This document shows positions 26,010 through 35,569 of a stretch of 64,000 bases of DNA, piece by piece. Position 1 is the stretch's first letter. The number at the start of each line of letters is the position of its first letter. Origin of the DNA: Bacteroidota bacterium (GTDB taxonomy: Bacteria > Bacteroidota > Ignavibacteria > Kapaibacteriales > NICIL-2); contig JAIBAE010000009.1 in NCBI GenBank assembly GCA_019695345.1, forward strand, positions 1 through 64,000. The letters are read 5' to 3'. The notes below the pieces were generated by a model. It was given only the letters and a program-made list of their open reading frames with translations, was not told where the DNA came from and made no database searches. The position numbers and the translations under genes were made by a program.

Positions 26010-27470
26010 TTATAATGTTTCGATAGAAAGCATGTTTGTACGCGAGCGTGCTACCAACGGACGTCCAATGGTAAACACAACAGTTGCACCTTTTTCAAAA
26101 TAGCTTCGTGCAACAAGAAGCTTTTTGATGTGTTCTATGGTATCGTCGGTTGTAGTAATCTTTTCTACATGAAATCCTGTAACGCCCCAATACAACCCAA
26201 CGCGGCGCACTGTACGCAGCATAGATGTAACGGCAAGAATTGGTGCGCGCGGCCTGCGGTTAGAAATAAGGTGTGCAGTTTCACCCGAGTAACTAAGCGT
26301 AGCAATACAATTGATGTTTTGTTCTTCTGCAATGGTGGATGCAGCTGCGGCAATGGAATCGGTATTTTGCTCTTTGGTTACCTTGATACCAAGTTTGCGC
26401 GTAAACAGTTTGTTATCGTTGAACATACTCTTCTCGGCTTCGGTGCAAATCATACGCATGTAGCTAATGGCTTCTATTGGGTATGCACCAACCGAGGTCT
26501 CGGCACTAAGCATCACGGCATCGGTTCCATCTAACACAGCATTGGCAATATCGCTTGCTTCTGCACGGGTAGGACGCGGATTCTTTATCATGCTTTCCAG
26601 CATCTGTGTTGCTGTAATTACGGGCTTTGCGTAGTTATTACACAGCGATATAATTCTCTTTTGTTCCATTGGTACATTAGCCGCCGGAATCTCTACACCA
26701 AGGTCGCCACGGGCAACCATAATTACATCGCTTGCCTGAATTATTTCTTCGATGTTTACTAACGCTTCGGGCTTTTCAACTTTTGCTATAATGCGTATAT
26801 CGCTGTTGTGTTGCTCTAACAATTTGCGTACGGATTTTACATCATTAGCCGACCGTACAAACGACACAGCTATATAATCAACATCGTTCTTAATGGCAAA
26901 CAGAATATCTTCTTTATCCTTACGGGTAATAGAAGGAACGCTAACTTTAATGTGTGGCAGGTTTAATCCCTTACGCGATTTTAACAACCCGCCGTTTATC
27001 ACAACTGCTTTTACAAACACACCATCGCTTGCTACAACTTGTGCCGAAAGTAAGCCGTCATCGAACAATAACGTATCACCCTTTTTTACATCGCGTGCCA
27101 GCGAAGGATACTCCAACGGAATGTATCCGCCTTCGGGAGCTTTTACGCGTTTACGTTTCAGTACATTAGGGTCGGCAATAATTATGGTTTGTCCGGTCAT
27201 TAACATCACACCGTCGCCAAGTTCGCCAACACGAAGTTTAGGTCCCTGCAAGTCGGCGATAATCGGCACAAACATATTCGTTTTCTTTTCCGCCTTGCGG
27301 ATATACTGAACATATTGCGTGTGAGTTTTATGGGTGCTGTGGCTCATGTTTAACCTAAATGCCGAAGCTCCGGCAAACAATGCCTCTGCAATTTTATCTT
27401 CGGAACCGATAGCCGGACCCATTGTGCAAAGAATCTTAGTTTTATAGGATAGATGTCGTGGTGTTTTCAT
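26010..27470 (-). CDS. pyk: Pyruvate kinase
   Basis: This 486-residue protein catalyses phosphoenolpyruvate + ADP to pyruvate + ATP. Landmarks in order: TKILCTMGPA near 10, FRLNMSHSTHKTH near 37, DLQGPKLRVGEL near 72, VSFVRSANDV near 204, IIAKVEKPEAL near 226, VMVARGDLGVEI near 249 with the catalytic-site MEQKRII, and TATQMLESMIKNPRPTRAE near 286. The C-terminal domain is complete. The ATG is the first codon of the conserved part. Normal family length. Confidence 0.96.
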   Translation of the reverse strand: MKTPRHLSYKTKILCTMGPAIGSEDKIAEALFAGASAFRLNMSHSTHKTHTQYVQYIRKAEKKTNMFVPIIADLQGPKLRVGELGDGVMLMTGQTIIIADPNVLKRKRVKAPEGGYIPLEYPSLARDVKKGDTLLFDDGLLSAQVVASDGVFVKAVVINGGLLKSRKGLNLPHIKVSVPSITRKDKEDILFAIKNDVDYIAVSFVRSANDVKSVRKLLEQHNSDIRIIAKVEKPEALVNIEEIIQASDVIMVARGDLGVEIPAANVPMEQKRIISLCNNYAKPVITATQMLESMIKNPRPTRAEASDIANAVLDGTDAVMLSAETSVGAYPIEAISYMRMICTEAEKSMFNDNKLFTRKLGIKVTKEQNTDSIAAAASTIAEEQNINCIATLSYSGETAHLISNRRPRAPILAVTSMLRTVRRVGLYWGVTGFHVEKITTTDDTIEHIKKLLVARSYFEKGATVVFTIGRPLVARSRTNMLSIETL

Positions 27471-27567
27471 AATTCAATACTATCGTTGTTGGTGCTCTTT
27501 ATGTGTTGTATCTTTTGGCAACATGCAAGATACGCAACGGAATAATAAACTGAGTTGGTATTATGTG

Positions 27568-27631
27568 TTGCTAACGCGGGCCGCACCGTATGGCAATGCA
27601 CCAACCACCCGCCACCTTCGGGAGAGAAAGC
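27568..27631 (+). repeat. R1 repeat, copy 9
   Basis: Left box TTGCTAACGCGGGCCGCACC, right box TTCGGGAGAGAAAGCC. It lies between the divergent pyk and GNAT genes. A 91-codon frame through it is not a gene. Confidence 0.7.
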
Positions 27632-27723
27632 CAACTTTACAAAAGGAGGATTATCGTATTTGATGGTATGTAAAAACGTAGTATGTTTGGTAGTAAACGT
27701 AACGCAGAAACATTTAGAAGACT

Positions 27724-28200
27724 ATGGACAACACGGTACTACACATCAATGTCGTAGAACTCTCAACCCGTATGGATTTGTTAGAAAAAGCAATATTGTA
27801 CTTTTGGAATTGCTGGGGAAATCAGGATAACTATAAGTTCTATGCCGATTGTATCACCCATTCTGTTGATGCAAACAAAGCACTCCCCAAGTTTTATGTA
27901 GGGTTACATGAAAACGAGATAGTTGCATCGTATGCATTACTAACAAACGATATTATAAGCCGACAGGATTTGTACCCGTGGTTTGCATGTTTGTTTGTAA
28001 ACCCCGAACACAGAAACAAAGGATACGCAACACAATTACTGCAACACGGACTCAGCCAAGCAAAACAAAAAGGATTTAGCGAACTTTATTTGTCATCGGA
28101 CATGGAAGACTTTTACGAGAAACAAGGATGGACACATATAGCAATTGGCTATGGCACAACCGATGGTGAAATAAAGATATATAGTAGAATTACTTTATGA
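27724..28200 (+). CDS. GNAT-family N-acetyltransferase
   Basis: A 158-residue protein with the GNAT core: NEIVASYALLTND (strand 2-3), then PWFACLFVNPEHRNKGYATQLLQHGLSQAKQKG with the acetyl-CoA pyrophosphate loop R/Q-x-x-G-x-A, then LYLSSDMEDFYEKQGW. Substrate unknown. The gene is alone, and R1 copy 10 separates it from the convergent methyltransferase gene. Confidence 0.88.
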   Translation: MDNTVLHINVVELSTRMDLLEKAILYFWNCWGNQDNYKFYADCITHSVDANKALPKFYVGLHENEIVASYALLTNDIISRQDLYPWFACLFVNPEHRNKGYATQLLQHGLSQAKQKGFSELYLSSDMEDFYEKQGWTHIAIGYGTTDGEIKIYSRITL

Positions 28201-28241
28201 TAAAAAGTGTATTCAGATAACTATGTACTTGTTATTATAAG

Positions 28242-28304
28242 GTTCTTTCCCGCAGTATGAATACTTAAACGTAGTTGAGGTTCGGTGCGGTCATGCGATA
28301 GCAG
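28242..28304 (-). repeat. R1 repeat, copy 10 (3' end of DNA methylase gene)
   Basis: On the minus strand: left box TGCTATCGCATGACCGCACC, right box TACTGCGGGAAAGAACC. It begins 1 bp after the stop codon of the methylase gene. Confidence 0.8.
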
Positions 28305-28305
28305 A

Positions 28306-29118
28306 TTATACTATTAACGGTAACTCGTAATTACTGATAAATAGTTCTCGTGCTTTTTGAGTTGAGTTTGTTGTTACGTTGCGCATGCCGTACACAATGT
28401 TCCATTCGCGGATGTTGGCAAACGAATATAACGAGCGTATAAACGGAGATTCATCGTAGGTTATTAACCAACGGTGTTGTGTGGCGCGTAAGTGTTCGGC
28501 AAGACGTTCGTGGTTAAAGCCCGTGTGGAGTTTCCCGTTTTTACCATAGAGTGCCGAACTGCGTGCGCTGTAATATGGTGGGTCCAAATACATAACAACA
28601 TTATTGCCTTGTGCAGTAAGAACGTCGGTGTAATCGAGATTGGTGATGCGCACGTTACGCAACAGCGCGGCAACAGGTGTAAGGCGTTCTATACTGCTTG
28701 GGGTAAACCTGCCGTTAAATGCTTGCTCGGAGTAGCCGCCACTTTCGCTTGTGCCGGAGAATGTTATGCGGTTGATTATAAAAAACGCTGCGGCACGCTC
28801 GGCATCGGGTAATGTGCGGATGTGTTCCATAATGTGCCCGTAGAGTTCTTTGCCATTATGGTAGCGTTGGCGGTAGCTGATGATGTATTCAATTACTTGT
28901 CTGCTGTCTTTGGCAAGCATGCTCCAAAACGTAGCAAGTTCCGGATAGACATCGTTTATCCAGAATGTTTTTTCGGGAAACTTTTGGCGTAGCAATAGGA
29001 ACACCGAAGCACCACCGGCAAAGGGTTCGCGGTATTCATCAAACGCGGGAAGCAGTTCTGCAATGCGTTCTGCAACGCGTGCCTTGCCTCCGGGATATCG
29101 TAATGGACTTTTTATCAT
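28306..29118 (-). CDS. D12-class N6-adenine DNA methyltransferase
   Basis: From the ATG ending at 29118, 270 residues. The order of motifs is that of the Dam/DpnM (alpha, D12) class: motif X SPLRYPGGKAR at the N-terminus, motif I REPFAGGASVFL, and motif IV YLDPPYY near 190. It transfers a methyl group from SAM to adenine N6. A 16-codon upstream extension enters a repeat and was rejected. The probable restriction enzyme gene is upstream on the same strand, separated by 170 bp that hold a palindromic repeat. The recognition site cannot be read from sequence. Confidence 0.92.
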   Translation of the reverse strand: MIKSPLRYPGGKARVAERIAELLPAFDEYREPFAGGASVFLLLRQKFPEKTFWINDVYPELATFWSMLAKDSRQVIEYIISYRQRYHNGKELYGHIMEHIRTLPDAERAAAFFIINRITFSGTSESGGYSEQAFNGRFTPSSIERLTPVAALLRNVRITNLDYTDVLTAQGNNVVMYLDPPYYSARSSALYGKNGKLHTGFNHERLAEHLRATQHRWLITYDESPFIRSLYSFANIREWNIVYGMRNVTTNSTQKARELFISNYELPLIV

Positions 29119-29149
29119 GCTTAGTTTTAATACTGCGTGGAAACGTTCT

Positions 29150-29238
29150 GTCATACCCGAGTTCATCGGGTATCCAAATTCCGCAAAGAGAGATTACTGG
29201 ATTCCCGATAAACGCTCTCTCGCGTTTTCGGGAATGAC
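29150..29238. repeat. Palindromic CATTCCCGA-type repeat
   Basis: GTCATACCCGAGTTCATCGG pairs internally, and ATTCCCGATAAACG pairs with CGTTTTCGGGAAT; the ends GTCAT/ATGAC are also complementary. It lies between the restriction enzyme and methylase genes. A widespread type of intergenic repeat. Confidence 0.65.
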
Positions 29239-29288
29239 ATTCCGAATACTATTACTACACAAAAAATGTTGTTTGGTTGTGTAGATTC

Positions 29289-30380
29289 TTATTCGGCATG
29301 ATGTAATCGTATTTCAATTCCATTTGCTTGTGCTTCCTTAAACAGATGTTCTATCAATTGTTGTTGCGCAGGTTTTAGATTGTTCTCGGCAACAAACTGT
29401 ACGATGTTGGCAGAGTTATCGGCAGTTGTGATAGAAGTAACAAGTCGGCGCGATGTTAACGCTACCGTTGGTATATGTTTCATGGGGATACCATCGGCCG
29501 CTACACCCGTCATGTTTTTGTAGAAAATCATTTTCAGCAAACCGTCTTTTATATCACTAATGTTTGGGATAACACCATGTACAGTGTGTTTATCTTCAAT
29601 CATATATACTGTGTTGTCTTCAACAGAAACTTCATCAACGGTAAAGTAATACAGTCCGCCCCATGCATCGTGAATTGTTACCTTAGCTTTTGTTGCCGAT
29701 GAAAGTGCTTCTTTGGGTTGAATGGTATTGAACTCACGGTTTTGTGCTTGTACCGATTTCTTCCGCGAGAACTCCATAAACGTTTCAAGGTTATCGTGCA
29801 TGCTCCGGCGGAATTGTTCAATCCCAGCGTTATCGTGAAATGCTACTCCTGTCTGTTGCGCAATAGTGGTATATCCTTCTACCACACGTTCCAACAACCC
29901 CGATTGCAATTGTTGTAGTTGTGCAATGTTCCATTCCCGTGCCTGTGGTTTGGAGCTTAATAGTTCCTTCAGTTGCTTCCCAACGTGTACGGCATCAAAC
30001 ATGAAATTAGAAACCTTGTTTCCCCGTGCTGTTGCCCGGTTGTAATAGCCAAGAATAACATGCACATCCAATAGCGACATCAACATCACCGTATCCCATT
30101 GCAAAAAGTCCCGCTCGCCGCTCGCACCTTCATCTTTCAACACCGGAATCACCGTAACACGCATCGGATATTGTAACGTATTATACACGCGCTCGTACGG
30201 ATACGACCGCGTACGTTTGGGCGAAACCCATTTGGATAATGCAAGTCCGGTTCCACCAGACGTTACCACACACGCCGGTGGCGATGTATTAATATCAAAC
30301 GTATCGAACGCAATAGTGCGGAGTTTCTCTGCACATTGCACCGAGTACGTAATGCTGTTTATGGTTCCTGTAATTTCCAT
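29289..30380 (-). CDS. Probable type II restriction endonuclease
   Basis: From the ATG ending at 30380, 363 residues. Two segments stand out: VIPVLKDEGASGERDFLQWDTVMLMSLL near 78-105, and YMIEDKHTVHGVIPNISDIKDGLLKMIFY near 259-287. E262-D-K264 fits the ExK half of a PD-(D/E)XK site, and the rest resembles restriction enzymes I have seen annotated next to adenine methylases. It lies directly upstream of a D12 methylase on the same strand, which makes a restriction-modification pair the simplest reading. The exact family and cut site are unknown. Confidence 0.7.
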   Translation of the reverse strand: MEITGTINSITYSVQCAEKLRTIAFDTFDINTSPPACVVTSGGTGLALSKWVSPKRTRSYPYERVYNTLQYPMRVTVIPVLKDEGASGERDFLQWDTVMLMSLLDVHVILGYYNRATARGNKVSNFMFDAVHVGKQLKELLSSKPQAREWNIAQLQQLQSGLLERVVEGYTTIAQQTGVAFHDNAGIEQFRRSMHDNLETFMEFSRKKSVQAQNREFNTIQPKEALSSATKAKVTIHDAWGGLYYFTVDEVSVEDNTVYMIEDKHTVHGVIPNISDIKDGLLKMIFYKNMTGVAADGIPMKHIPTVALTSRRLVTSITTADNSANIVQFVAENNLKPAQQQLIEHLFKEAQANGIEIRLHHAE

Positions 30381-30399
30381 GCAAGGATAGATGTAGTAT

Positions 30400-30461
30400 G
30401 TTGCTATCGCCTGACCGCACCAAATATACAGCACAACAAACCCTTGTGGTGCGGGAAAGTA
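30400..30461 (+). repeat. R1 repeat, copy 11
   Basis: Left box TTGCTATCGCCTGACCGCACC (20 bp before the restriction gene start on the other strand), right box GTGCGGGAAAGTACC 7 bp from the stop of the protease gene. The right box faces the stop here, the reverse of most copies. Confidence 0.8.
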
Positions 30462-30468
30462 CCGCAGT

Positions 30469-31020
30469 TTACTCCGTAACCTTCACGCGAACAAGCCAGT
30501 ATGCCGCCGCTTTTTTTAAGATGTCTTGCGGTTTGTATTCTCTGCGTCCGTTGAGTTTGAGGTTCTTTGGATATGGCGATGGGTCGCGCACAATTAGCGA
30601 TTTCATCCGTAACGAGTTTCCTTCGGGTACAAGTTCGGCACCGGTAATTACTACAGCATGGTTCATACGTGGGCGGCTTTGGTACGATAGTAATACGGGG
30701 CGTTTATTTATCAACTCTTCCACTATCACATCAAGCGGTGGTGCGCCGGGCATAAGTACCGATTTTATTACATAATGCTTGCCACGGCGGTCAATGCCCC
30801 AGTTGTTTAAGTGTTGGGTAATGTGCATAAAGTCGCCGGGTTTGTTGGGCAACATTCCCCATGTATCAACGCCAAATGTACGTTTAACAATCATTTCCTG
30901 GGTAACTGCCAATCCGTAATTCCTGAAAATCATTTGTAATGCCGCAGCCCAACACCACATGGTATTACGTTGTACGGCAAAGCGTTTATTCATGATATCC
31001 GATTGAATTCCTATAAACAT
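30469..31020 (-). CDS. Papain-like cysteine protease (C39-like)
   Basis: This 184-residue protein has all the parts of a small papain-fold peptidase: QRNTMWCWAAALQMIFRNYG with the catalytic Cys near residue 22, then RPVLLSYQSR, NHAVVITGAE with the catalytic His near 116, and VRDPSPYP with an Asp near 139. There is no signal peptide. The start is uncertain: ATGs ending at 31020 and 30993 are both possible. I prefer the longer one because GIQSDIMNKRF looks like part of the family. The gene is upstream of the restriction pair on the same strand. Confidence 0.75.
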   Translation of the reverse strand: MFIGIQSDIMNKRFAVQRNTMWCWAAALQMIFRNYGLAVTQEMIVKRTFGVDTWGMLPNKPGDFMHITQHLNNWGIDRRGKHYVIKSVLMPGAPPLDVIVEELINKRPVLLSYQSRPRMNHAVVITGAELVPEGNSLRMKSLIVRDPSPYPKNLKLNGRREYKPQDILKKAAAYWLVRVKVTE

Positions 31021-31157
31021 ATATGTTTTTTTGCTGTTGTTAATAATGGTAGCACGCCATAGACGCAATATATGGTATCTCATTGCCTTATCACGATATA
31101 CATTAGGTTGCGTCGGAGGTTTTTTTCGGCAAATATGCGGTGAAATAGTACACATAC

Positions 31158-31184
31158 ATCCGGAGCCGTCCGGCGGTAGCAAAA
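31158..31184 (-). repeat. R1 repeat, copy 12 (left box only)
   Basis: On the minus strand: TTTTGCTACCGCCGGACGGC. No convincing right box is found, so this is a fragment. Confidence 0.5.
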
Positions 31185-31217
31185 GCAAATATTTTACATG
31201 TAAATAGAAAAACCCTA

Positions 31218-31247
31218 TTGCCTGTTTGGGGAAAACTTTTATTTTTG
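31218..31247 (+). promoter_or_regulatory. Promoter of rplU-rpmA
   Basis: TTG at 31218-31220, a 19-bp spacer, and TATTTTTG at 31240-31247 match the Bacteroidota TTG-N19-TAnnTTTG promoter. It ends 43 bp before the rplU start. Confidence 0.65.
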
Positions 31248-31290
31248 CCGTTCGATTTTGTAATGCACCTCATTATTTAGAGTTATAGTC

Positions 31291-31602
31291 ATGACAGCAT
31301 TAGTAGAAATTGCGGCATCGCAATTCCCAGTAAAACAGTCCGACGTAGTTACAGTACCGTTACTTAGCGGTAATGTTGGCGATACGGTAGAGTTCAACAA
31401 CATCCTTTTAACAATGGATGGCGATTCTACAACAATCGGTACGCCGTACATCAGTGGCAGTGTTTCCGCAAAAATCCTTGAGCACGGCAAAGGCAAAAAG
31501 GTTCTTGTATTCAAGAAAAAACGCCGTAAAGGATATCAGAAAATGAACGGGCACCGCCAACAATTCACCAAAATTGAAATTACAAATATTTCTATAGCGT
31601 AA
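31291..31602 (+). CDS. rplU: Ribosomal protein bL21
   Basis: A 103-residue protein of the large ribosomal subunit. It begins MTALVEIAASQFPVKQSDVV; typical L21 features are GDTVEFNNILLTMDGDSTTIGTP and the basic C-terminus KKRRKGYQKMNGHRQQFTKIEI. It forms the usual pair with rpmA, 12 bp downstream. Confidence 0.96.
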   Translation: MTALVEIAASQFPVKQSDVVTVPLLSGNVGDTVEFNNILLTMDGDSTTIGTPYISGSVSAKILEHGKGKKVLVFKKKRRKGYQKMNGHRQQFTKIEITNISIA

Positions 31603-31614
31603 GGAGTTTATAGC

Positions 31615-31878
31615 ATGGCACATAAAAAAGGAGCCGGCTCTACCAAGAACGGTCGCGATTCAAATGCGCAGCGATTAGGAGTAAAACGTTTCGGCGGACA
31701 ATCGGTTGTTGCCGGTAATATTATTATTCGCCAAAATGGAACACGTTGGCACGCAGGCAAAAATGTTGGCGTAGGTAAAGACTACACCTTGTTTGCTTTG
31801 ATTGACGGCGTTGTAACGTTTGAACGTAAAGACCGCTCGCGCCAAAAGGTATCCGTATATCCGGCGGCTCAGGCATAA
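31615..31878 (+). CDS. rpmA: Ribosomal protein bL27
   Basis: An 87-residue protein beginning [20 protein letters not shown] with RLGVKRFGG, the hallmark of bL27, whose N-terminus reaches the peptidyl-transferase centre. The N-terminus starts directly with AHKKG and lacks the cleaved extension found in Firmicutes. The SD sequence AAGGAG precedes the ATG. An intrinsic terminator follows. Confidence 0.97.
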   Translation: MAHKKGAGSTKNGRDSNAQRLGVKRFGGQSVVAGNIIIRQNGTRWHAGKNVGVGKDYTLFALIDGVVTFERKDRSRQKVSVYPAAQA

Positions 31879-31908
31879 TTCTATGCAAGAAATTCTTCGT
31901 TGAGTTTT

Positions 31909-31946
31909 TAACGCCTCGTCAATTACTATTGAACGGGGCGTTTTTA
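31909..31946 (+). terminator. Intrinsic terminator of rplU-rpmA
   Basis: AACGCCTCGT and ACGGGGCGTT form a stem around a short A+T-rich loop, followed by TTTTTATTTT. Confidence 0.85.
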
Positions 31947-31952
31947 TTTTGA

Positions 31953-32924
<972 letters not shown>

Positions 32925-32944
32925 TATAGAACACTGTAATTTGT

Positions 32945-32981
32945 AAAGCCGCTTGATGCAATGTATCAGGCGGCTTTTTTA
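32945..32981 (+). terminator. Intrinsic terminator of mdh
   Basis: AAAGCCGCTTGAT and ATCAGGCGGCTTTTTT form a stem with a T6 run. R1 copy 13 begins immediately after it. Confidence 0.85.
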
Positions 32982-33045
32982 TTTGCTATCGCCGGACGGC
33001 ACCCAACGTACACAACTGCCTACCCTTAATGTTGCCGTAAAGAAT
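32982..33045 (+). repeat. R1 repeat, copy 13
   Basis: Left box TTTGCTATCGCCGGACGGCACC, right box GTTGCCGTAAAGAATG. The following bases contain ACGTTGTTCGTGAAC, the linker wording of the paired elements, but no second copy follows. Confidence 0.7.
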
Positions 33046-33132
33046 GATTGTTGTAAAAACAACGTTGTTCGTGAACACTGTGCGTAGTATGTTTGGTATG
33101 AAATGCAGCATCGTACACAAATACAATACATT

Positions 33133-33537
33133 ATGCGCTATATACTAATCTTACTTATACTGTTTATCAGTTGCGGTACACCAAGAGTTGCCAATATCAG
33201 CATGTTACAAGGCACATGGATTCCTGTTCAGCAGGAAATGGGAGGCAAGCAATTACCGCAATCGGTATACGAAAAACAGCGTCTTGTAATTACAGACACG
33301 CTGTACACATTCACTGCCGAGAGCGTAGATAAAGGAACTCTTGCAGTGCAGGATTCCACTATGGATATTTACGGCAAGGAAGGTGTAAATGCCGGAAGAA
33401 AAATACCTGCTAAGTATAGAATAGAAGGTAATAAATTATACATCTGTTATAACTTATCGGGTAGTGGATACCCCGAGGTGTGGGAAACCAAAGGAAAGCC
33501 AATGTATTTTCTTTCGGTGTTCAAAAGAGCTGAATAA
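33133..33537 (+). CDS. Small lipoprotein, TIGR03067-like
   Basis: From the ATG at 33133, 134 residues with a short lipoprotein signal (LFISC). The remainder follows the TIGR03067 pattern: MLQGTWIPVQQEMGGKQLP, then a middle strand ITDTLYTFTAE, KIPAKYRIEGNKLYICYN, and ending FLSVFKRAE. The family is a lipocalin-like fold of unknown role. The frame begins 10 codons earlier, but the signal peptide fixes the start. Confidence 0.75.
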   Translation: MRYILILLILFISCGTPRVANISMLQGTWIPVQQEMGGKQLPQSVYEKQRLVITDTLYTFTAESVDKGTLAVQDSTMDIYGKEGVNAGRKIPAKYRIEGNKLYICYNLSGSGYPEVWETKGKPMYFLSVFKRAE

Positions 33538-33583
33538 CCTGCGCTACGTATATCCGCGATAGCCGTACTTTGGAGTGTATGGA

Positions 33584-33646
33584 TTTTATCCGCACGTGGT
33601 TGGGTGTTTTTTGCAAAACGTTAGGCGCGGTCGGGCGATAGCAAAA
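33584..33646 (-). repeat. R1 repeat, copy 14
   Basis: On the minus strand: left box TTGCTATCGCCCGACCGCGCC, right box ACGTGCGGATAAAATC. It lies between the lipoprotein stop and the nuoC start, right box towards the stop. Confidence 0.7.
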
Positions 33647-33721
33647 AACTACCCGTGTATAACTATGCGATGTTGTATTTTCGCGCCATACAGATATGTA
33701 CAAACACCATACGGTTACGTT

Positions 33722-34318
33722 ATGTCGCTTTCTAAAGAAACTATTCTTGATGTATTACGCCCGGTTGTTGGCGAAGCACAAACCTACGAGCATCATAATC
33801 AGCTTTCGGTTATTGTTGGGCGCAGTGAAATTGTTGATGTATTACGCGAGTTGCGTGATAACCCGCTTACAAAGTTTGAACAATTGGTTGATATTACCGC
33901 CATTGATTGGCTAAAGAATAAACAAGACCGTTTTGAGGTTGTGTATTTTCTGTATTCCATTAGCAATAAAGCACGTGTTCGTATTAAGATTGCCGTGCCC
34001 GAAAAAGATGTACATGTGCCTACCGTTACCGATATTTACGAAAGTGCCAACTGGTACGAGCGCGAAACATACGATATGTACGGTATCCGTTTTGACGGTC
34101 ACCCGGATTTACGCCGCTTTTATATGCCGGAAGATTATGTTGACCCCGAAACCAAAGAGCCATTATATCCGCTTCGTAAAGATTACCCGTTAATGGGTAT
34201 TCCGGGTGCGGCTATTATGCCGGACTTCCCCGAAAAGGAAGATTGGAAACGGAAAAAAGAAGCGTATCTTAAAGAGTTTCCTGCTAACCCGTTGGATACT
34301 TCCTACTCTAAAAACTAA
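33722..34318 (+). CDS. nuoC: NADH-quinone oxidoreductase subunit C
   Basis: This 198-residue protein is the 30-kDa subunit of respiratory complex I. Landmarks: FEQLVDITAIDWL near 49, RFEVVYFLYS near 65, then the signature ESANWYERETYDMYGIRFDGHPDLRRFYMPEDY at about 105-137 and PLRKDYPL near 149. The ATG at 33722 matches family length; a much longer frame exists but crosses an R1 repeat. The neighbours are not nuo genes, so the rest of complex I must be elsewhere. Confidence 0.94.
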   Translation: MSLSKETILDVLRPVVGEAQTYEHHNQLSVIVGRSEIVDVLRELRDNPLTKFEQLVDITAIDWLKNKQDRFEVVYFLYSISNKARVRIKIAVPEKDVHVPTVTDIYESANWYERETYDMYGIRFDGHPDLRRFYMPEDYVDPETKEPLYPLRKDYPLMGIPGAAIMPDFPEKEDWKRKKEAYLKEFPANPLDTSYSKN

Positions 34319-34415
34319 TATACTTCTATATATAGAGAGAGAACCACGTACACCGCTATGCAATTTGCATTCGGTGTATTCTTTTTGTTCATACTTGTAA
34401 CTTGGGGAATTTATT

Positions 34416-35543
34416 ATGAGTGTTACCGTTCGCCCTATCGAATCGAAAACCGATGTGATGAAGTTTATCAAAAGCCAGTGGAATTTTTACAAAGGCGATC
34501 CGAACTTCGTTCCCCCACTTATCATGGACAGAGAGAAGTTATTAAACAAACAAAAGAATCCGTTTTATCAACACGCAGAAATGCAGTTGTTTCTTGCGGA
34601 AGAAAACGGAACAGTTGTGGGTAGGATTGCCGCAATTATCAATCATAACCACAACAAAACTCATAACGACAAAATTGGCTTCTTTGGTTTTTTTGAATGT
34701 GTACATAATCAGCAGGTTGCAAACCAATTGTTTGATGTTGCATGTGCATGGTTGCGCGAGCGTGGCATGACGGATGTTCGCGGCCCGATGAATCCATCTA
34801 TAAACGACGAATGTTCGTTTTTGGTAGATGGCTTTACATCTCCGCCGGTTATGCTTATGGCATATAATCCACCTTACTATGCTGCACTTGCAGAAGGATA
34901 CGGATTCCACAAAGAAATGGATATGTACGCGTATTACTTGCGCCAAGAGAATTTCCGTAGCGAGAAAATGCAACGCCTGGTGGGAATGTTAGAGCAACGT
35001 TCCAAGGTTAAAATCCGCCAAATGGATTTTAAAAACAAAGCGCAGTTTAACCGCGATGTTGCCGCACTAAAAAAGATTTACGACGAAGCATGGGAGCACA
35101 ACTGGGGCTCTATCCGTTTTACCGAAGCAGAGTTTGACTTTTTAGCCAACGACCTAAAACAAATTGCCGAGCCGGCGTTAGCATTAATTGCTGAAATTGA
35201 CGGAGAAGTAATTGGATTTGGATTAGCATTACCCGATATTAATCAGTGTTTAATCCATAACAAAAATGGTGGGATACTTGGCGGTGTTTGGCATTTACTT
35301 ACCAAAAAGAAAAAGATAAACCTCTGCCGTATTATTGCACTTGGCGTATTACCCGAACACCGTAAAAGTGGAATAGAGACAATCCTGTATAACTACATTG
35401 GTACAAACGCACAGAAGCTGAATAACATGAACGGCGAGGCATCGTGGATTTTGGAAACAAACGACATGATGAACCGCGGTCTGCAACAAACAATGCACGG
35501 CGAGCGATACAAAACATATCGTATCTACCAGAAACCATTGTAG
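34416..35543 (+). CDS. GNAT-like acyltransferase, large Bacteroidota type
   Basis: A 375-residue protein starting SVTVRPIESKTDVMKFIKSQWNFYKGDPNFVPPLIMD. This N-terminus and the later GFFECV, GPMNPSINDECSFLVDGF and NPPYYAALAEGYGF mark a two-lobe GNAT-like family common in Bacteroidota and Chlorobi. The C-terminal half has the acyl-CoA site region IIALGVLPEHRKSGIETILYNYIG near 304. Its substrate is unknown. The ATG is preceded by a GGGGAA-type SD. A 27-bp gap separates it from the CPBP protease, suggesting co-transcription. Confidence 0.78.
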   Translation: MSVTVRPIESKTDVMKFIKSQWNFYKGDPNFVPPLIMDREKLLNKQKNPFYQHAEMQLFLAEENGTVVGRIAAIINHNHNKTHNDKIGFFGFFECVHNQQVANQLFDVACAWLRERGMTDVRGPMNPSINDECSFLVDGFTSPPVMLMAYNPPYYAALAEGYGFHKEMDMYAYYLRQENFRSEKMQRLVGMLEQRSKVKIRQMDFKNKAQFNRDVAALKKIYDEAWEHNWGSIRFTEAEFDFLANDLKQIAEPALALIAEIDGEVIGFGLALPDINQCLIHNKNGGILGGVWHLLTKKKKINLCRIIALGVLPEHRKSGIETILYNYIGTNAQKLNNMNGEASWILETNDMMNRGLQQTMHGERYKTYRIYQKPL

Positions 35544-35569
35544 TAACTATATATTACACGCACACAACA

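Noticed and set aside
27555-27830. Plus-strand frame of 91 codons before the GNAT gene
   Set aside because: It covers R1 copy 9 and the start of the GNAT gene in another frame; it has no SD sequence or known domain.
34358-34624. Plus-strand frame of 88 codons with a hydrophobic start
   Set aside because: It begins with a membrane-like helix but then overlaps the GNAT-like gene in another frame and loses any structure.
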